Positions 34,848-48,299 of a DNA stretch of 64,000 bases are shown in pieces. The stretch spans positions 15,888,274-15,952,273 of the forward strand of contig CM037849.1 of the NCBI GenBank assembly GCA_021234535.1. Reading direction: 5' to 3'. The stretch's first letter is position 1. Each line of letters begins with the position of its first letter. The translations under genes were made by a program, and so were the position numbers. Below the pieces are notes generated by a model. The model ran no database searches, was not told the DNA's origin, and was given only the letters and a program-made list of their open reading frames with translations. This DNA is from Stichopus chloronotus. Lineage: Eukaryota; Echinodermata; Holothuroidea; Aspidochirotida; Stichopodidae.

Positions 34848-37800
34848 AGTTTCGTGACGTCATGAGGTTTTGAATGCTACGGTAATGAAATGAAACAGGT
34901 GATTTCTCAAGCATATTATCTCAACATTTAGAAACTATTAATGGATTACAATCATGAAAGTTATTTGTTAAAACATAGAACATATAATTGATGACCACTT
35001 CCGTGTGCAAGGATGTGTAAAAGTAGGAAATTGACTCTTCTTATGAAACGTCTATAAATGTGTTTCCAACAGACTTTGTAAAACCACTTAGTTATTAGGC
35101 AAAATAAAAGGAAAATATCTCCGTTCCACTGTATTGTATCAGTTTTGTTCCATTAAATTTCGTAAATGAGTCAGGTACTCGGCAAATGTAAGACTCAGTT
35201 CCGTCCCCATACACACGTGCATCTCAATAAAATAACAGCGTCTCTCCATTGTGTTTGTCTTTTTAAATATCTTACATGAGACCTAAAATATCTTTCATTT
35301 CCAAAGAGATGGTAGATCAAAGTGTCCACCTACCTTGCTATAATGGAACAGAGAAAGTCTCATTTTGCATCATTTAACAAACCGTTGTCCATTACTTGCC
35401 AGTCTACTTCCGCGACATGCATTCGATGAGACTGTCCAGTTTAGGCGAGAATTTAAATGAATGGGTTACATCACCTAACTAACTCAGCCGTTGCGAATAA
35501 ACTGTACAGTAATCTTTGAAAGTTTAAAAGTGGATGTGTTTTCGTTGTATTATGGTTGCTATTATGTCTCTTTTTTAACATTATTCCAATTACGTTACCA
35601 ATCTGGAGCGACGAAATAAGGTAGGTGATATTCCATGGTCCTCTTTCATGTGATATGTAATACCGAATTAATTTATATGGAGCCCACAATTTGCTTAGTT
35701 TGTCTTTAGAGTGTCATATCTTGATCAGACATACAACGCTAGTTATCGGCCCCTATAACAAATATCGATTTAGCTGATACATGAGGGAATGAAGTGACTT
35801 TGAGCTGAAGGATATCAAATCTGAGGGATTTTCGAAAACCAAGATTGTCGAAAATGAAAGTGAAGTGTCAGAAAATCTGCCTTGGCTTATCGAATTGTAA
35901 CAAGTTTTATACGTTATAGAAAATGTCAATCTTAAATGTATGCAAGACATAAATCTGAGCATTAAGAATCTATCTGCATGTAAAAATAGGCAAAGTGTGT
36001 ATTGTACAATTCTTGTTTTAAGCCCATCAATTCCAATGGGCTTGTACATTTTGCAATCGGGGGATTGGTTCTGTTCCTTGTAATGAAAAAGGGTGAGGGG
36101 GTTACAAGAAAAAAAAAAGAGAGCCATAGAAACACAGATTTATGTCACACGAAGCACATTTGAACAAATTACATGGAAAAAGTAACTTAGCTTGTCCATA
36201 GCATGACCACATAACAACAAACAAAAAAAAAATGTTGAAAATGTTTGCTGATGTGTCAGCAGTAGCATGATATAATAATGACGACAAAATAATGCCATCC
36301 ATAATATCATAAAAGTATGATTGCTGATGTGACTTTACAACTAGGGAGTCTTCACTTAAGCGATGTATAAATAATAGATCATCCAGAAAATAAGAAGTAT
36401 CACGTTCTGTAGTGCACACATTCTTACATTCCCGTTTCTTGTCTATGGGTTCATTTTACAAAAGCCAGCCTAACTTAGATCGAGACTTGTAAGACTAATG
36501 TATTGCAAAGTTGCAGGATCAAAGGGACTAAATTGCTGGTCTGGCGGACGGGTACAGTGCCAACATGCTGTAATAATGACGAGAAAATAGTGACCAAAAT
36601 ATGTTTGCTGAAGTACTTTTTTTTCTCAGTTATGGAAAGAAGATACATGGAGAAATTCACGGAAAAATCGGAAGAAAATACGGAAAAAATAATTGAATAA
36701 TTCAATGAATAACTAACCATTACAGAACAATTACGTCATACAGAACAAGGAGACGTGAACCTATCTGCCTTCAAACAAAAGTAAATTGCAATTACTGACA
36801 CTGTTTATGTTGTTCATACATCCGTATTTTCTGTAGGTACCCAATCTGGTCTTTTATAAAGAATCAATGACACAGGAGTCTCTTATATTTATCTCTGACA
36901 GTCTCTGGGATAATTGTTGCAATTCGCAGCTAAACAGTATTTGAATGCCATGTGTTGTAGGGCTGTACATCTTAGCTGGATTTTAGACATGGGTATTTCT
37001 TCATAAAAGGATCGACGGTTATGTGTATTTTGCTAACAAAAAGGAAGGAAGTATTAATTGTGCGATCAGTATTTGATTTGAGGCAATTTAAGCAATTCTG
37101 AAGGTTAATTTGGCAAGTTTGTTTTCAGCTACGTTACCTATGTATGAAAAAGTCCTGAAAAGCTACCACATAAAACAATTGGTTTGTGTCAAAGGCTTGT
37201 GTAATCACTACTCTGACAATACAGTACAATAGGTTTACAGAGAACAAGTGTGTTCTGGCAATTGATTTCCATTTTCGTGATAAATAAGTCCAATTAGGTA
37301 TTAACAAATGAGTTCACCAAGACAGATGTGAGTATTTAGTTCGGTAAAACAATAAAACAATTTGCAGATACAACAAAAACTATCATCTTAAAGAAACCAA
37401 CGTATTCAATACAATAGAAACAAAGCTCAATGTGTCCATGTGTAGACTTAGTATAATATGACGCCCTTGCCTGAACTTCTTACCCAACATATTCATTATA
37501 TTTTTGTCACTCGAAAAAAAAACAAAAAAACAACAACAACAAATCCCAGTGACAGCTAAAAATTCTGTTTCTGCAATCGAATATCCACTGTTGTCTGGAC
37601 TTACAGCAGATGTTCATACTTGACAAAGAATATTGTACATCTTTAATTAGCTACACATATTAAGATGAACACATATTGACAGATTTAATTAGGACTGTCA
37701 CAGATTGTGTATCCACTTCTAATATTCATCACCTGTCTGGTGTGCAAAACATACCACTAGACAAATACATCATACAATATATCAGCATATTATATTTTGA

Positions 37801-38040
37801 TATAGTATAGTGTATACCGTAAGATACATAAACTGAAACTGCAACAATATTTTGAGGTGTGTAATTCAATGCATGTTTTTTTTTGCCTGTTGATTGTATT
37901 TTTTTCTGTGGAATGCGATTTTATTTAACCAAAAATAGTTTTATTTACTCTGTTAACTACTCGAGATTGACCAATATGCCTCTTTCAGGATATAATTGCT
38001 GTATCATACTGATGTAAAGCATTTTGTGTAGCTCAGTTCG

Positions 38041-38528
38041 TAATGCCATCAATCCTAAATACAACAATTTCGATATCGTATAAAGAAAATGGTTAGTATT
38101 CTTGGTATGATACCATGCATCTAATGATATAAATGTTAACGAAGTAGGAATTACTTCGCATATGGAGTACGTGTGGATTTTGCAAAGTCTATTGACAGTC
38201 TGTTTCAACAGCGCAAGAGATTCTGTTAGTTTGGACAGGCAATTCAAAAGTTGATGTGATTTTTAACGGATGCCCATTTGCGTGGTAATTCCATCAATCC
38301 TAAATACAACAGTTTCGATATAGTATAAAGAAAATGGCTAGTATTCTTGGCATGATACCATGAATCTAATGATATAAATGTTAACGAAGTAGGTATTACT
38401 TCCCATATAGAGTACGTGTGGATTTTGCAAAGTCTATTGACAGTCTGTTTCAACAGCGTAAGAGCTTCTTCTGTTGGTTTGGACAGGCCATTTAAAAGTT
38501 GATGTGATTTTTAACGGAAGCCCATTTG
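38041..38528. repeat. Tandem duplication of about 245 bp upstream of gene B
   Basis: 38041-38285 and 38286-38528 repeat ccatcaatcctaaatacaac through gatgtgatttttaacgga and cccatttg. Unit A has a single copy (about 11061-11295). It ends about 275 bp before the gene B start codon. Confidence 0.88.
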
Positions 38529-38580
38529 CGACATTAAAGTATGACGCGTGGGATGTGAATATTAAAATAGTTCTCAACAT

Positions 38581-38649
38581 CACGTGATAAGGACAAGTCT
38601 AACTATTTTGCAAGTGATGTGCTTGGACTTCCATCGGCAATGTCACGTG
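38581..38649. promoter_or_regulatory. Pair of CACGTG E-boxes upstream of gene B
   Basis: CACGTG at 38581-38586 and 38644-38649, spaced as in gene A. Conservation is expected from the recent duplication alone, so it is weak evidence of function. Confidence 0.28.
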
Positions 38650-38802
38650 GCCGATCATTAAATGAAGACAGACATTGAGTTCAAGAAATGGCAGCAAAAA
38701 TAAGTTTATTCGTCATCACTTTGTCGAAAAGTAAGAGTCGTCAACGCTTCAAAGAAGTTGAGCCAAAACTTCTTCACTTTGTCCTTTGTTCCATTTTCAG
38801 AA

Positions 38803-41800
38803 ATGACTGAACTTGCAAAGTCTTGTTACATTTTTCCTGCTATTTTATTTTTGGTTTCTTTTGGACTAGAGGTAAGTCTGTTTGAAATATTTATCAGGAA
38901 AAAAATACTTACAAAGAAAGAAACGATTTTCAATGGTTTTGAAATTTCAAAGACAAACATAAAGACAATTTCAAGACATGACAGACTTATTTCTTTTTTT
39001 TCTACATGTTACACGTTAAGATACTATTTTTTGATATTCTTTTGCTTCTACTTGATTGTAAGTATTTATAAAAGGCTATTAATATTAGTTAATGAATGTT
39101 GTTAAAATATACTGCATTTGATTTATTTACATTTGCACAGCTATGCATGTACAAACCTTTCAACAGTTGTTCATAGGAAAGACATGAGCATACTGAAATA
39201 ACATTAAAAAACTAAAGGGAAACTTTCACACATTGACATAGTCTCTAACTTTTTAAGTTCATTCTCGATGCTGATGGTAACTCCCTTTGTAGAAGCTCAT
39301 GTTCAGTCATGCAAATAGTTACATGAAATTGAAAAGATTTGCCTTAGTATTATTAACAACCAATATTTATGCAGACTTAGTTTACTGCTGTATTGGAAAA
39401 AATATCGTTGTAAGAAAATACCAACTTGGAAAGTGGATTCTAACATAGTTCGTCCCAAACAGAAATGCAACTTTTAAAAATACAAATTTCATTTAGTTGT
39501 AGTAAGTTCAGTGACAAATGTAAATTTTGTAAACGATATACGTATTGATATGCATGTAAATATTATTGATACCTTTTCTCAACTTGAATCATTTAAATAC
39601 ATTTCCTTGAGTTTGCTTGCGTCTTTCTTTTTGATAGGAGTATTCAAAGAAGACAAAAACAATTGATCATACTAGTTTTACTTACAGTATGACAAGCAAA
39701 GGTACAAGCTGTAGGTAAAAGAATTCTAAATAACTTTTTCATAAAATAATTATGTACTGATGAAAGAATTCCCTTAGTATTATGAAAAGAACGAAAAAGA
39801 AGGAAAAATTAAATAAAATCAAAGAAAAATGTAGGTAACAAAATACAAGCTGATACAAGTTTGTAACATAGTTTGTATTTACGTGGAAGGCAGCTTGGAA
39901 CATCATTTTGTTCATTTTAGTTGTGTGAAATAGTTTGACCAAAACCGTCAGTAATCATTTTGAAAACAAAACCTCTGTCTGATACAAGATATTGAGACTT
40001 TTGATATTCAGCTGAGGCCTCATCAAGTTAGGATAGCTAGACGTTTTGTAAGAAAAATTGTAACGTAAGAAATGAGTTGTTAATTGTGATCACTTCACGA
40101 ATGTATTCACAGAGTAATGCATTCACTTAATGTGAAAAACGTTTGGTAACCTCTGTACGTTGAAAAAAAATCTCTTCAGTGTATCAAATTCGATTAAAAT
40201 AATTTGGGAATTGGGAGTTAGATTCAAAATGGCAGCCAACAATCTTTTAATAGAAAAAAATGATCTCTTTCAAAGCACCCTACAACAAGGCGAAACATTT
40301 TTATCATGTTTATTTTCCGCATCAGAATATTCACTTCGTCTGTTGAAATCTTATTTCGAAGCGACAATATTTTTGTTATTATTATTCTCCTCTTTATCTT
40401 GTCTGTCTGTTTTTCAAAGTGAAAAAAAAATCATTCACTTTTGTTAAATTAATTATCGAGTTCCCGTTAAGTAAAAATGTCAGCCAAAAGCGATACAGAG
40501 AAAGAATGTAAGCATGGTACACATAAACAAATCGTAGTTATCTCAAGAAGGAAGTTTTTTTACTCTAGGAACACAACATATTCTGGTAAACAATCTTGGT
40601 TAAGATAGACAATGTTAAATTTGAAAGTTGTAAGAGTTACGAAAAAGATTAATAATTAAATGGAGAGAAACAAAATAAAATGCATACTAACAATTGAAGT
40701 GTTAATGAATCCATTCCTCTTGAGTCACAGTCAATTCTTGAAAACCCTTAAAATGACATTTTTATATATTATTTTGTATCAAAGTCAATTTTCGTCTCTA
40801 TTTTCCTCCTAAGCTTTCAATGAAATTGAAACTAAACATTTCATTATGAAAGTGACAATTATACCATGTTTTTTTCCTTCTGTATATATCTGTAGGGTAG
40901 TTGGGATCTGCTAACAATAACGAGTAATGAGAATTGCGTCCAACAGACAGCGTCCCTAACTAATGCCAATGATTTTGTGGGCCAATGTTTATCATGAGCG
41001 TGTTTAGCATGTGCAAAGACTGTATGTGTATTTGTAATTGTAAAGTATTAGCTTAATTAGAATAGGCATAAAAAGGCGATTTATCGCCAGAGAAAAGTCA
41101 TTTGACTCTGGGCAGCTCCTATTATGGTCATAAAGTAATGTAATACTTCCACTTGAGACAACCATAGATCGTACTAAAAGTGATGTTTAACAACAGAAAA
41201 CTATAAAACAATGGCTAGAGAAATTTTGAACATGATCAATTTCTTAAATAGAGATTGCGAACACACTGCGGTTCGGCAAAGGACATACACGATTTGCACA
41301 GTGTTGACTCCACATGATTTCACGTCATTTTAACAAATTGTTAGCTTGAACATTTTATGACAACTAACCACTTACTAAGATTTTGCCCTTGGAATAGTTT
41401 CGCTTTAACCTATACAATATTTACATAATCAAAACAAAATTCTTGAAGTTGTGAGGATCAAGACACGTACAGACGACTCAAAATGCAACATGTAACCATA
41501 TATCAGGTGGACATCAATTTGCATTTAAAATATGATAGGTGACTGTAAAGATTTACCTATGTCAGCAACAAAGGCTTAAGCTTTGTACTGACTAAAGAGT
41601 ATGGGGAAAAGAAGTTTTGGTAGAATTGCAGTTAATTTTTTTTTTTTTTGTAGTTTCAGCTTATAACGAGTCTTTGATGCAACTTTACAGATCTCTGAAC
41701 TTGTAATGTCACAATTCTTTAAGAAAACTACGTTTTCCTTGATCCAATTATTCAAAAGAAAAAAGTGCATTAAGTTATTTGGTAATTTTTTTGTTTGTTT

Positions 41801-44800
41801 AATATTTACAATTCACAATAGCATGAAATCTAAGTGACAACTGTACGTGCTTTACATGTCGATAAAAATCGTCCCTCACGATTTCATTGTGCGTTTGTGT
41901 AACTAAGCCAGAAAGAAATGCTTTACTTTAAATACCACCTTAACCGTCACATTTTAATTTTTGACTCGGTGGGATACATATTCAAAATGAATCTGCGAAA
42001 GTGCTTTCATGGTTTCATGAAATTCCAGATAAGTAAGTAACAAAAAAAAAAGAAGAGAAAGTTGTTATTAAAGAAATGCTCGAATCAGTAAAATATTAAA
42101 ACTAGATAAGAAGGATACATCTGGTACACGCATATGCAAACGTATGTGAATTGTTGTGGGAAAATCGACTTTTAATTACTGGTGTTTACATGCAGGTAAT
42201 CTCCGCTAATGAAGATGATATTCAATCACCATCCAGTGAGTTCAAATTATGTTTTAAGTCTTGTATACAAACATATGCAATGCATCCGGTAATATATTCT
42301 TTAGCAGTTCGTTTTCTTACATACGTTTGGGTTTTTTTTTCTATATACCCAAATTGTGTTTCCATAAAAGTTGTCACATAATTAAAAATCTTTACATTAT
42401 GAGGTAAATGTCACAGAACTATCGAAGTACGTTATTGTTCCCGTCTATGGAAAGTAATGAAGTAGTTACTTTATTTGATTGTATAATTAGATATTCGGTA
42501 TTTTCTGTACCAATCTGCGGAGTACCCACGTGACTGTCAAGAAGTGGTCAATCAATGCTCATCTGGCAAATCTGTCTCGGTGGTTTACCTCATCAGACCT
42601 GTCCAGTATCCAGAACCTTTTGAGGTCTACTGTGATAACAACGTCACCTTAGGCGGATGGACGGTAAGTTACATATTACACTAAAATAAAGCCTACAGAA
42701 TGAAATGTACATAATTTATTAATTTTAGAAAAAGAGAGAATTCCATTTCCTTCTTACCTACTACATGTTATTCGTAATTGTTTTCTTATTGTTCAGGTAA
42801 TACAACGGCGCTTCGATGGATATATTAATTTTAATCGGAGCTGGAACGATTTCAAATTCGGGTTTGGATTTGTGGGAAGTGAATTTTGGATGGGAAATGA
42901 AAGACTGGCTCATTTGACAAACCAAAAGAGATACAAACTTCGCATTGATCTGGAGAACACTGAAGAACAGTCGAATTACATTGCCTATGACAATTTTCGT
43001 ATCTCAGATGATTGGGACAGCTATTCATTATCAAGTCTTGGCGCTATCGAAAGTTCTGGTAAATAGTAACATATATATGTAAGCCCAAATTAATGCCGTT
43101 CCAGTTTCTTCAACAAGAATAACCATATGTTATTATACCTTTTAAGCTATATCGATGTTTACGTCTTCATTTATTAACGTAATATTTATGTCGCGTGTTT
43201 GGAAATTTGAACCTGACTTATATTTCCTTTTTCTTTCTTCTTTCAGTTCCACTACCAATCACCTGGTGTATTACAAACAAGCATAAAGACAGCCAAAGTA
43301 TTTGCGAGAGAAGTTGTGTGAATCCAGATCAATGTGTTCCAGCAAATCCATCAGAAACAGAAAGATGTATTTGTGAAGGAAACTACAAGGCACATGATGG
43401 TAGCTGCGTACCAAAGGAGCAGTGTGGCTGTTATGACCAAAATAACGATGTGGTAGTAGGGGTGCGTTTCAATATGTCATTCAGAGTTATTGTTTCTGGA
43501 ATGCATTCTTTTATGCTATTAATACTGAGTCTTTTTCATTTATTTGTTTTCAGGAAGGTGAATCCCATCTCAAGTCTAGATGTTTGGTGCGGATTACCTG
43601 TAGCAACAACAGACTCATCAGTGATAATTACAGATGTGGGGATGACGCAACTTGTGAAGAAACTGACGGTGTCGGGAGATGTATCTGCAACGAGTGGTTT
43701 CAAGGAGACGGTGTTACATGTACGCGGAATGGGCCAACAGATTGTTACGATCTATACATGGCTAACAGAACAATCGACATGACGTATACAATATACCCTG
43801 AAGGAAGATCGGGCTTTGACGTTTATTGTGATATGTCAAATGGTGGATGGACGGTAAGTTTGAGGTAACCACAGTTAAACATAGCATCTATGTTGAACAA
43901 TTGAATGCTATTTTTAGTAGGTGATATAATTCATCTTGTCAATACAAGTTCAATTTGCAGAAATGCTGACTCTTTCTATTACAAAGAATGTACGTGGGAT
44001 TTACTCAAGTTATGTATCAAACAAAGTTAGCTGCATTTTGACTGTCTCCACTGGCAGGCAAGGCTACAATCTTTCTGAAAGGTTTCTTACATAATTACAG
44101 CTATGAAAAAAAAAACAACCTCAACTTGAGATTGCTTACAAAACCCCTGTAGTTTGTTCTATTTACTACACCTTGAAATTTTCGGTGTCTACATATGGTT
44201 GTCTCTCCATTGATTAACTTGCATTAGTTAACATTTACTTACACTTTTTTTAGATTTTGCAAAAACGAACAAGTAGCTCCCTTAACTTTTACCGTGACTG
44301 GGACGAGTACAAGACTGGTTTTGGAAATTCTGATGGAGACCACTGGCTAGGAAATGACAAGATACACATACTCACTAATCAGAAAACATATACCCTAAGA
44401 ATAGAGAAGACTAACAGTCAGAGCTCTCAACATTACTCAGAGTACTCGCATTTCCAAATTGGTGACGTGGGCCAAAAATACCAGCTACTGTCTCTGGGTG
44501 CCTACAGCGGAACCTCTGGTTTGTATTCTAAATAATTGGACTTTCTTGCCCATGTTGAAATTTCTGTAACATTTCAGAATATATTCAACAAATGTATTCT
44601 GACTTTCAACACCAAACTACTTCCGCAGTATATCGTATTGATAGATAGTGCATTGCAAATGTAATCCTTCTAAGTAGTTGCCGTGAAACTGATTTTTGAC
44701 TGTTATTCATATATGTAAGGCTGGACTGATGGTCTGCCTTTGGGACATCGTAGTTATATAGGAATGGAGATATGTTATGCACCTAACCCAGTGCATTTTC

Positions 44801-45138
44801 TTCACCCAACACATGATAAATGTATGCAATGACTACATTTTGAAAATGGTAAAGTGAAAGTAAATTTATGCATAAAATAATAATGATAGCAGCATGTGGT
44901 TAGTTTACACACAGAGTATCATTTGACTAGTTTACTACTTTTTGCGTAGTTTTCATCAGTCTAACCAAGTCTTGTGACGGATTCATTTATTAGTATGTAG
45001 ATCGAAATACGTTACTTGATAAATATATCTGTTTACATAGTTTACATAGTTTACATGTTCCTATTAGACATATATGGTATGTCACTAAATTTGAAATATC
45101 ATCCGTAGCTATTAACTTATCTAAGTCATGAACTGAAA

Positions 45139-45183
<45 letters not shown>

Positions 45184-46098
45184 AAGAACACAACAAGGGC
45201 TCACAGGCAAAAATGAAAACTTAAAAAAGTGAAGACCAAGACATCAACAACATGCATTCTTCGTTACACAATATGAAAAAAAAAATGAAAGCTAAACTTA
45301 CCTTGTAAAAACTAAAGGTAAAAAGGAACTACAAATAAACAGAGAAATAACGAACAATGAATACTTAAACTAGAGTTGAACTTGCAGAAAATAGATTTTG
45401 AAATCAAGAAATCAGCAACGTAGTTGCTTGGCTATATCAAATGTGGACTAACAACACACCGGGGTACGTTAGAATAACTCTTGTTACAACAAAGAAGGAA
45501 CTTATTTCAAAAATACTCAAAATATATGAAATATAAAAAGCAAAATGGAATATAACGTTCATCTTGCCATATATTTTTGTCAGGTCACAATGCTATGGCA
45601 GCAAGTGAAGGGGCTCAGTTTAGTACGCATAACGATGACAACGATAGATCGAGTACCTTCAACTGCGCAGAAAAACATCAAGGTGGATGGTGGTATCCAG
45701 ACGAAAGTAACACAGGCACTACTGAGCACTGCTACTCATTCAGCATCAGTGCAGCTACTGGCCGCTATGAGTACTCGGACTGTTACTGTTCCTCTTGTTC
45801 TTCTTCTTCTTATTATTACTATTGTTGTTATTGTCATTATTATTATTGTTATTACTATTGTTCTTGCTATTGTTATTACAAATGTTCGAACTGCGACGGA
45901 TGCTCTGGTTCTCATAGTCATAGACGGTGTCGTAACAAGAATGAAATTTCCGAAACAACTTACTACTCCTGTGGAGACTCGAATTTAAACGGAGATTACC
46001 AGTACAATGATTACCGCGGTATTTTCTGGAAGAATCCTCAGGGATCTGCTTGCCGTATCACAACAACAACAATGAAAATACTCTCAATATCAACCTGA
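38803..46098 (+). CDS. Gene B: tandem paralog of gene A
   Basis: Eight exons: 38803-38871, 42196-42235, 42491-42663, 42797-43058, 43247-43461, 43554-43853, 44254-44518, 45584-46098 (1839 nt, 612 aa). Every boundary and phase matches gene A. Exon 5 is one codon longer (43247 acceptor) and exon 8 is 17 codons shorter. The product has a signal peptide (residues 1 to about 23), half FReD, TIL-like, EGF-like (CEETDGVGRCICN) and full FReD modules in the same order. The last exon carries FSTHNDDND, NCAEKHQGGWWY, then a Tyr/Cys-rich insert at residues 508-559, then CGDSNLNGDY and TTMKI. Exons 1-4 and intron 1 are very similar to gene A; exons 7-8 are clearly more diverged. No stop or frameshift is seen, so it is probably functional. 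It is secreted; the ligand is unknown. Confidence 0.88.
45136..45184. repeat. (CAA)n microsatellite in intron 7 of gene B
   Basis: About fifteen uninterrupted CAA units. The matching place in gene A has no CAA array. Confidence 0.9.
45781..45936 (+). repeat. Coding TAT/TGT trinucleotide tract of gene B
   Basis: The 52 codons encode residues 508-559, with 15 Tyr and 14 Cys, at the same place in the FReD loop as in gene A. The order of Tyr and Cys differs from gene A, a Ser-rich patch (SSCSSSS) is present, and the tract is shorter. The reading frame is preserved on both sides (GRYEYSD before; KNEISETTYYSCGDSNLNG after). Confidence 0.9.
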
Positions 46099-46450
46099 AC
46101 CTGAACGGAGGTGAACGGGAAATCGCAACCTTCGAAAAGAAACAAACAATGTTTTATATATTGAAATATTCTATGTCAACTTGAATAGATAAATAGCTGT
46201 GAATAGAAAGTATGGTTGACTCTGTTATTATTTTGTACTCATACCTCGTAGTCATCTTATATCTGCACATCAGTCAAATGTACTTTTCATTGGCATATTA
46301 TCAAGTTTTCGGCTATATTTGAGTATACCACGCAACGATAACAATAGCAATGTAGTCTCACAAAGTATTTTAATTTTTGCAATGACCAATGTTACCTTGA
46401 CGGAACAAACTCCCCACACAAAAATTAAGAAACAAAATTACCAATCAGGA

Positions 46451-46456
46451 AATAAA
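46451..46456 (+). other. Candidate polyadenylation signal of gene B
   Basis: AATAAA about 350 bp after the gene B stop codon, in a context similar to the 19405 site of gene A. Confidence 0.35.
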
Positions 46457-46908
46457 AATCCTGCTTTTGTCTTTTTCTTTAAAAAGAATTTGAAATAATT
46501 GTCTACCTATCGAAGGGGAGTTTGCCCACAATAGCTCACTTACAGGTAAGATGCTCCTTCAAATGTTGGGGTTCGTTCGAGTCTAATTTATCAGGTTCAA
46601 TGTGAATAACAATTATTTCAACCTTCTGTGACTTCACCAATTAAAAAAAAAGTACGACTCAATAATACACATCGTGCAAATGCGTGGTTACACACTGTAA
46701 GCCAGGAGATAAAAAAAAAACAATGTTGTAACTTGTGTAGGAGAAAACAAGACAACACCGGAGAACATGGTGCAGTTAAAGAGATTGTGTGGTTAGGCAA
46801 AAAAGTAAAAACATTGAAATTTCATCTCCAAAAGTTTGGTTAGGCTCTTAATTACACCATTCAGACAATCTGGGAAATAAATAAATTTTAGTTGGTTCAT
46901 TTTGCCAT

Positions 46909-47018
46909 ATGATCTCCTAAGTAAAAGAACTTAAAATGAAGTTTGATGAAGATTCTGCCGAATCATGTGCTTGCATGAAGGAATTACGTGAGAGCGTGTT
47001 GACTGACTGACTATCATT
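46909..47018. repeat. DIRS terminal repeat and extension, right end of element
   Basis: 46929-46988 is the near-perfect reverse complement of 47101-47160 (gaagtttgat, gcttgcatgaaggaattacg). 46980-47018 is the reverse complement of about 50555-50592 (tacgtgagagcgtgttgact against the other end). Confidence 0.8.
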
Positions 47019-47098
47019 TTTAAACCCTTGTGTTGACAACTGAATCCACCAGGTCAGGGAAGGAAACTAGCCTTCTTAGTTATATTTTAAAGCGGGTG

Positions 47099-47225
47099 GG
47101 ACGTAATTCCTTCATGCAAGCATATGATTCGACAGAATCTTAATCAAACTTCACTTCAAGTTCGTTTAATTAGGAGATTCAATTTCATCACATGCCTTGC
47201 ATTACGGAACTACGTGAGATTTCGA
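47099..47225. repeat. DIRS internal complementary region
   Basis: One half (47101-47179) pairs with 46909-46988. The other half (about 47185-47220) pairs with 50581-50613 (tcacgtagttccg, aatgcaaggcatgtgatga with one mismatch between them). Joining complements of both element ends in one internal place is diagnostic for DIRS-type elements. Confidence 0.8.
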
Positions 47226-47409
47226 AGCAACAAATAGGAACACAATTAAAGACAACTGTGCCCTTGGATTTCTTCTCATGTTCTATTCTTGTTGGTGTCA
47301 ATGATCAACTATCGCAAATGAATCTTTTTGTATACTTTTTGTAATTTAACACAAAGCACCATAAGGATTTTTCCTAGTAATAAACTTTACCCAAAATCAT
47401 TATCATGAC

Positions 47410-48200
47410 TTTCATTTTTCTTCTTGTAAAACATTGCAAACGTCTTGGCATTACTCCAGCCTGCTGTGTTTAATATTTTCTGAACTGGTACACACCTTGT
47501 ACTGGCTGCTGACGTAGATGCTGCACGAGTACTATGTGCTTTTAATATATTAGTGTTTACTCCTGAGGCAGCTAATACTGCCTTTATCCATCTACTGATT
47601 GTTCCTGTACCACCTGGTCCATTTGGCTTTCGGTAACTGATAAGTAAGTTTGATTTATGCCTTAAATTCTTAGTCCTCTCAATATACGCTTCTAATGCTG
47701 AGTAAACACAAAGACGCTCATATTATGGTACTTTGAAAAATTAACCTCTCACCCAACATGTCCTGGTCGGCTTTGCTTGACTTTGTCCACGATGAAGAAA
47801 AGATTTGACTCATCCGTTTTCTTTAAATGTGACAAATCCAAATAACTTTAGGTTTGAACTCGTTGAGCTGAAATCAAGAATAAAAGTCTTCTAAGTTAAA
47901 AACTGAAGTGTTAGGTCAATCTTAGGTACTAATGTTCGTATGTAGTCAAGTACAAGAGAGACGTCCCAGATACTATGATACTTCGGCTGAGGAGTTCTCA
48001 ACTCGAACACTCCCTTCAAAACTTTTTGACAAGAATCGCTTTCCCAGGGTCTCGAGGAACCACAAGACAAGAAGATAGCATACTCCGGGCTATGTAAATA
48101 TTGCTGTAGCCAAGGTCGCTTTCATAAAGATCAACTAAAAACTCTAGGACACTGTTTACAGTGGCCTGCAACGGATCAAATTTCCTCTTGCCACAAAATA
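47410..48200 (-). pseudogene. DIRS tyrosine recombinase, frameshifted but all catalytic boxes visible
   Basis: The N-terminal part begins DPLQATVNSVLEFLVDLYES and continues GYSNIYIARSMLSS. After a frameshift comes KGVFELRTPQPKYHSIWDVS. Box I Arg lies in SAQRVQT (codon about 47860-47862), followed by VDKVKQSRPGHVG. Box II is HSTRAASTSAAS at about 47510-47541 with the HxxR motif. The Tyr is in the TFAMFYKK end. It would cut and rejoin DNA circles during integration. Several frameshifts and stops make it inactive. Confidence 0.85.
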
Positions 48201-48299
48201 AAAGCCATCTCGATAAGTAAACTGAATACTGTTTTCTGGTACTTGGTCTCCAGGCTGCAAGGAGGATTTTGGCTGCTCTGAAGAAACGAATGCCTTTGC

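Noticed and set aside
45136..45184. Regular CAA array as a CRISPR-like or satellite array
   Set aside because: Simple trinucleotide microsatellite without spacers.
45755..45958. Asn-rich and Arg/Thr-rich minus-strand frames opposite gene B exon 8
   Set aside because: Shadows of the same repeat in the other copy; no independent support.
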